A stretch of DNA of 51,583 nt, from contig MU001506.1 of assembly GCA_010093485.1 (NCBI GenBank), positions 1,616,244 through 1,667,826 on the forward strand, read 5' to 3'. Shown in pieces: positions 47,171 through 51,583 of this stretch (position 1 is the stretch's first letter; each line of letters starts with the position of its first letter). This DNA is from Karstenula rhodostoma CBS 690.94. Taxonomy: Eukaryota; Ascomycota; Dothideomycetes; Pleosporales; Didymosphaeriaceae. The position numbers were made by a program, and so were the translations under genes. The notes under the pieces were generated by a model. The model was not told where the DNA came from and did not search any database. It saw only the letters and a list, made by a program, of their open reading frames with translations.

Positions 47171-47324
47171 TATACCCTTAAACTCTACTTAGTATTAGGT
47201 ATCTATCCTGTTTCTATACACGGACTTGCCCTAAATTTATTAGTAGTAGTCCTTACTTCCTTTTATATAGTATAATTATATAGCGGGGGGGTATAGTCTA
47301 TATCTATAAAATAATATTTATTAT
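47171..47324 (+). other. ITS2
   Basis: About 154 bp between 5.8S and 28S. It keeps several CpA/TpG/CpG sites (CTATACACGGACTTGCCCT at about 47214-47232; AGCGGGGGGG near 47282). Its layout fits ITS2 of Pleosporales. Confidence 0.8.
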
Positions 47325-50300
47325 CTTTAACCTTAGATTAGGTAGGGATATCTACTAAACTTAAGTATATTAATAAACAAAGGAAAAAAAACCAATAGAA
47401 ATTACCCTAGTAATAACAAGTAAAGCAGTAATAGCTTAAATTTAAAATCTAACTCTCTTTAGGGATCTAAGTTATAATTTATAGAGGATACTTTAGTATT
47501 AATAGTAGTCTAAGTTCCTTAGAATAGAATATTATAAAGGGTAAGAATCCTATATATAATTACCTACCTTTACTATATAAAGCTCCTTTAATAAGTCAAG
47601 TTATTTAGAAATATAGCTCTAAATAGGAGGTAAATTTCTTTTAAAGCTAAATACTAGCTAGAGACTAATAGTATATAAGTAGAGTAATTAAAAGATAAAA
47701 AGTACTTTAGAAAAAGAGTTAAAAAGTATATAAAATTATTAAAAGGGAAGCACTTATAGCTAGACTTACCTATAGTTACTTACCTAGACTTTAGCCTAGA
47801 GTACTCTTCTATAGGTAGGCTAGTATTAGTTTAGATAGTTAGATAAAGGCCTCTATTATATATTTCCCTTTAGAGTAATCTTATAGGGGAGGTATAATAT
47901 AACTAGTCTAGACTAAGGTCTATATATCTACTAGAATACTAGTATAATAGCTATAAGTAGCCTATCTTAAAATATAGACTAAAGAGTCTAATATCTATAT
48001 AAGTATTTAGATATTAAGTCTAAATATATAATAAAAATAAATAGAAATAGAAACCCTTTTAGATATATTATTAACTAATCCTAATATCTTTAGATAGATT
48101 TAAGTAAGAGTATAGCTAATAGGACCTAAAAGATAGTAAACTATACTTAAATAGAGTAAAACTAGAGGAAACTCTAGTAGAGGCTTATAATAGTTTTAAT
48201 ATATAAATCGATTATTAAATTTAGGTATAGAGGTAAAAGACTAATTAAACTATTTAGTAACTAGTTCCTATTAAAATTTCCCTTAGAATAGTAGTAATAT
48301 TTTTAGTTTTATAAGGTAAAGTAAATAATTAGAGGTTTAGAGGCTAAAATAGTCTTTACCTATTCTTAAACTTTAAATATATAAGAAGTCCTTATTATTT
48401 AATTAAATATAGATATTTAAATATATTATTACTAGTAGGCTATTTTTAGTAAGTAGAACTAGTAATATAGGATAAACTAAATATAGAATTATAGTATTAG
48501 AATATATACTTATTAAATATTATAAAAGGTATTAGTTTATTTAGATAATAGGATAGTAGCTATAGAAGTTAAAATCTACTAAGGAGTATATAATAACTTA
48601 TCTACTAAATAAACTAGCCCTAAAAATAGATAGTACTTAAGTATATTACCTATACTCTACTACTAGAGTAGATATTATACCCTAGTAAGTAGGTAGGTAT
48701 AGAGATCTATAATAAAGCCTTAAAGGTAACCTTAGATTAAATAGCCTCTAGTATAGATCTTAATAGTAGTAGTAAATATTTAAATAAAAATTTTAAGAAC
48801 TAAAGTAGAAAAAGGTTTTATATAAATAGTAGTTAAATATAGGTTAGTTAACCCTTAGAGATAGGGTAACTCTATTTTAATATAGGTACTTATACCCTAC
48901 CCCTAAAAGGGAAGCTAGTTAATATTCTAGTATCTAGATATAGATTCTTTATAATAATATAACTAAAAGTAGAGACCCTAGTAGGAGTTCTAAGAAGAGT
49001 TCTCTTTTCTTTTTAATAGTTTATTACTCTAAAATTAGTTTATCTAGAGCTAGGGTTTAATAGCTAGAAGAGTATTATACTTTTATAATATTTAGTATAC
49101 CCCTAATAGGCCTTAAAAATCTACTTAAAGTAATAGTTTTTATACTAGGTTATACTTATAACTATAGTAAGTCTCTAAAATAAATAGCCTTTAGTTAATA
49201 AAATAATATAAATAAGGAAAGTTAGTAAAATAGATCTATAACTTTAGAAAAAGGATTAGCTCTAAGGGTTAGATATATTAGGCCTTAGGAAAAAGTTTCT
49301 AGTATAGCTTAGTACTAGTTATAAGGTAGATACCTTATAGTACTAAATAGTAGGTACCCTTAATAGGCTTTAGCTATTTAGTATATACTTAATAACTAAT
49401 TTAGAACTAGTATAGATAAAGGGAATCTAACTATCTAATTAAAATATAGTATTATAATAACTAGAAAGTAGTATTAATATAATATAATTTCTATCTAGTA
49501 CCTTAAATATTAAAGTAAAGAGATTTAACTAAGTATAGATAAATAGTAGGAGTAACTATAACTCTCTTAAGGTAGCTAAATACTTTATTATCTAATTAGT
49601 AATATATATAAATAGATTAATAAGATTCCTATTATCTCTATCTACTATTTAGTAAAACTATAGCTAAGGAAATAGACTTAGCTAAATTAATAGGAAAAGA
49701 AGACCCTATTAAACTTAACTCTAGTTTAATATTATAAAAAGATATAGGGGGTATAAAATAGATAGGAGCTTTAATACTAGTAAAATACTACTACCCTTAT
49801 TATCTTTTTACTTATTTAATAAAGTGGAGCTAGGTTTTACTACCTAATTTCTAGTGTAAAGGTCCTTTATAGGCTAATTTAGGTTAAAGATATTATTAGG
49901 TAGAGAGTTTAGTTAGGATAGTATATTTATTAAACTATAATATAGGTATTCTAAGGGGGACTTATAGAGAATAGAAATCTCTAGTAGAGTAAAAGGGTAA
50001 AAGTTCTCTTAATTTTAATTTTTAGTATAAATATAAACTATAAAAGTATAGCCTATTAATCCTTTAATCTCTTAAAATTTAAGGCTAGAGGTACTAGAAA
50101 AGTTACTATAGGAATAACTAGTTTATAGTAGCTAAGTATTTATAGTAATATTACTTTTTAATCCTTTAATATTAGCTCTTTCTATTATACTAAAGTAGAA
50201 TTTAGTAAGTATTAGATTATTTATCTATTAATAGAAAATATAAACTACGTTTAGACTATTATAAGATAGGTTAGTTTTACCCTACTAATAATTTTACCCT

Positions 50301-50682
50301 AATAGTAATACTACTTAGTATAAGAGAAACTATAGTTTTAGATAATTAGTTTTTATAGTTATTTAACTAGATATTACCACGAAGCTACTATCTACTAGAT
50401 TATAGCTAAATATTTTTAAGTTAGAATCTATACTAGAATAGGGTAAATTTTTATACCTATATATTAGAGTTAGATATAAATAGGCCTTTAGTCTAGAATC
50501 TTAGTAGGCTAGTAATAATAGTCCTATTAAAATAGGGGCTACTAACTAGTATATTATAATTTAATTATATATAGGATTAAATCCTTTATAGATAACTTAG
50601 TTATCTAGCTAGATTATATAAGTAGTTAAGTAGTCTTATAGTTATAAGCTACTAAGTATAAGTCTACTACTAATTTAATTAA
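47325..50682 (+). rRNA. 28S rRNA, RIP-mutated pseudogene
   Basis: Full-length large-subunit gene of about 3.36 kb with no room for large introns. It opens with the mutated TTGACCTCGGATCAGG equivalent near 47326. It carries recognisable blocks such as AGGAAAAAAAACCAATAG (47381 on) and, near the 3' end, GTACTAGAAAAGTTAC (50101), TTAGTTTTACCCTACTAATA (50270) and ACGAAGCTACTATCT (50380, a barely changed stretch). It ends after a region equivalent to the conserved 28S terminus near 50660-50682. The end is placed to within about 20 bp. RIP-type transitions occur throughout, so it is not functional. Confidence 0.92.
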
Positions 50683-51583
50683 AAACCTCTATTTAAAAGG
50701 AGCTATAGCCTACTAGATTTACTCTAAGCTAGAGGGAGTCTATATATATAATTAGTAAGATATAATAGGGATATAGCTAATAAAAAGGACTAAAAACTAC
50801 TTTAATAAGCCTAAGCTTAGGTTAATATAGGCTATTTAATTAGGTAGCTAGAAAGGAGGTAATATAGGTAGATTTTATAAAGAGTTACTTATATTAGTTA
50901 GGTACTATATTAGAGGATAGGAGATAGATAATAAAGTAGCCCTTATAATTAATAATAGTAATAGTATAAGTATATAGATTTAGGTTATATATTAATAATA
51001 TATATATAGTTTATTTTTTCTAACTAGATATAGAGATACTATAGTAATATACTTAGTCTAAAATTAGGCTATAGATATATAATATACCCTATTCTACTAA
51101 CTAATTAAAACTAACTATAAGATATATATAGGTACCCTATAATACTAGAAAGGCTATATAAAGAGACCCTTTTACTAATATATTATTAACTATATAGATA
51201 ATATCTAAACTCTAGAGATTTATTATCTATTTTATACTAGTAGAGATAGTAGTAAGAGTAGACTAAAAAGTATACTAAAAAGTACCCTAAATACTTTCTA
51301 GAGTTATAAGATATTCTTATAATTAGAATAGAGCTTTTAACTATTCTAATTCTAAATCTATTATCTATTTATTAATAGGATAAATAGTAATAGTACTAGA
51401 CCTAAAAGTACCCTAGGCACTTTTTATACTAAGGAAAAAGTACCCTAAAAAGTACCCTAAAAAGTGCCCTAAAAAGTACCCTAAAAAGTACCCTAGGCAC
51501 TTCTAGAAGTTATAAGATATCCTAATAACTAGGATAGAGCTTTTAATTACTCTAATTTTAAATCTATTATCTATTTATTAATA
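50683..51583 (+). other. Start of the next rDNA intergenic spacer (runs off the window)
   Basis: Similar along its whole length to 33223-34070, the spacer behind the other 28S end, but somewhat less mutated. IGS subrepeat cores begin near 51304 and 51510. No gene is seen. Confidence 0.82.
51434..51500 (+). repeat. 12-bp IGS microrepeat, second cluster
   Basis: About five tandem units of AAAAAGTACCCT, one with GTGCCCT, followed by AGGCACTT. The cluster at 33972-34020 has four units, so the number varies between rDNA repeats. Confidence 0.85.

Noticed and set aside
44562..50682. Functional rRNA genes
   Set aside because: Universally conserved positions in 18S, 5.8S and 28S carry C-to-T or G-to-A changes throughout, including the 18S ends and the peptidyl-transferase region of 28S.
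1..51583. Mitochondrial, apicomplexan or AT-rich bacterial DNA
   Set aside because: AT-richness alone would fit, but selective loss of CA and TG, nuclear-type 18S-5.8S-28S order with ITS spacers, and chromovirus LTR elements point to a RIP-affected fungal nuclear genome.
1..51583. An undescribed defence or biosynthetic system
   Set aside because: No intact open reading frame with a recognisable domain exists outside dead retrotransposon relics, so there is no basis for proposing one.

Overview
The window is a repeat graveyard from a filamentous ascomycete. CpA and TpG dinucleotides are almost absent for tens of kilobases, TpA is everywhere, G+C is very low, and stop codons interrupt every recognisable coding frame. 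This is the signature of repeat-induced point mutation (RIP, C to T mainly at CpA) in an AT-rich isochore. The ITS1, 5.8S and ITS2 order and wording of the ribosomal unit at 44.5-50.7 kb resemble Pleosporales (Dothideomycetes), perhaps Massarineae. That placement is from memory of the family and is inference. No intact protein-coding gene was found.

Layout. 1-231: AT-rich flank. 232-17779: one Ty3/gypsy chromovirus on the minus strand (copy A/D, 246-bp LTRs, 5-bp target duplication AGTAT/AGTAC). It is split in its 5' leader by a later plus-strand insertion, 8019-17379, with its own 5-bp duplication GTCTT/GCCTT. That insertion has three LTRs: a truncated copy B (8019-9291) followed by a full copy C (9292-17379). 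17780-21546: gene-less degenerate DNA with microsatellites, a telomere-like block and a possible terminal-inverted-repeat relic. 21547-29611: a full plus-strand copy E. 29612-32628: a 5'- and 3'-truncated copy F of the same family.

From about 32627 to the right edge the backbone is ribosomal DNA, also heavily RIP-mutated. It holds the 3' end of a 28S gene (to about 33222), an intergenic spacer (IGS) with about 163-206 bp subrepeats and 12-bp microrepeats, and a complete 18S (44562-46815), ITS1, 5.8S, ITS2 and 28S (to about 50682). The next IGS then begins. The 18S is interrupted near its 3' end by a group I intron relic of about 455 bp. The first IGS carries a second chromovirus family, copy G (34360-42818, minus strand, 502-bp LTRs, 5-bp target duplication TATAT). 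G in turn contains a roughly 1.15-kb island (about 39480-40630) that largely escaped RIP. A short piece of the first family's 3' region sits in the spacer upstream of 18S.

Together the window records a sequence of events: rDNA copies outside the protection of the active array (or an inactivated part of it), invasion by two chromodomain-bearing retrotransposon families, nested insertions, LTR-LTR deletions, and RIP that inactivated all of it. Coordinates of LTRs and target duplications are exact to a base or two; protein-domain and spacer boundaries are approximate.
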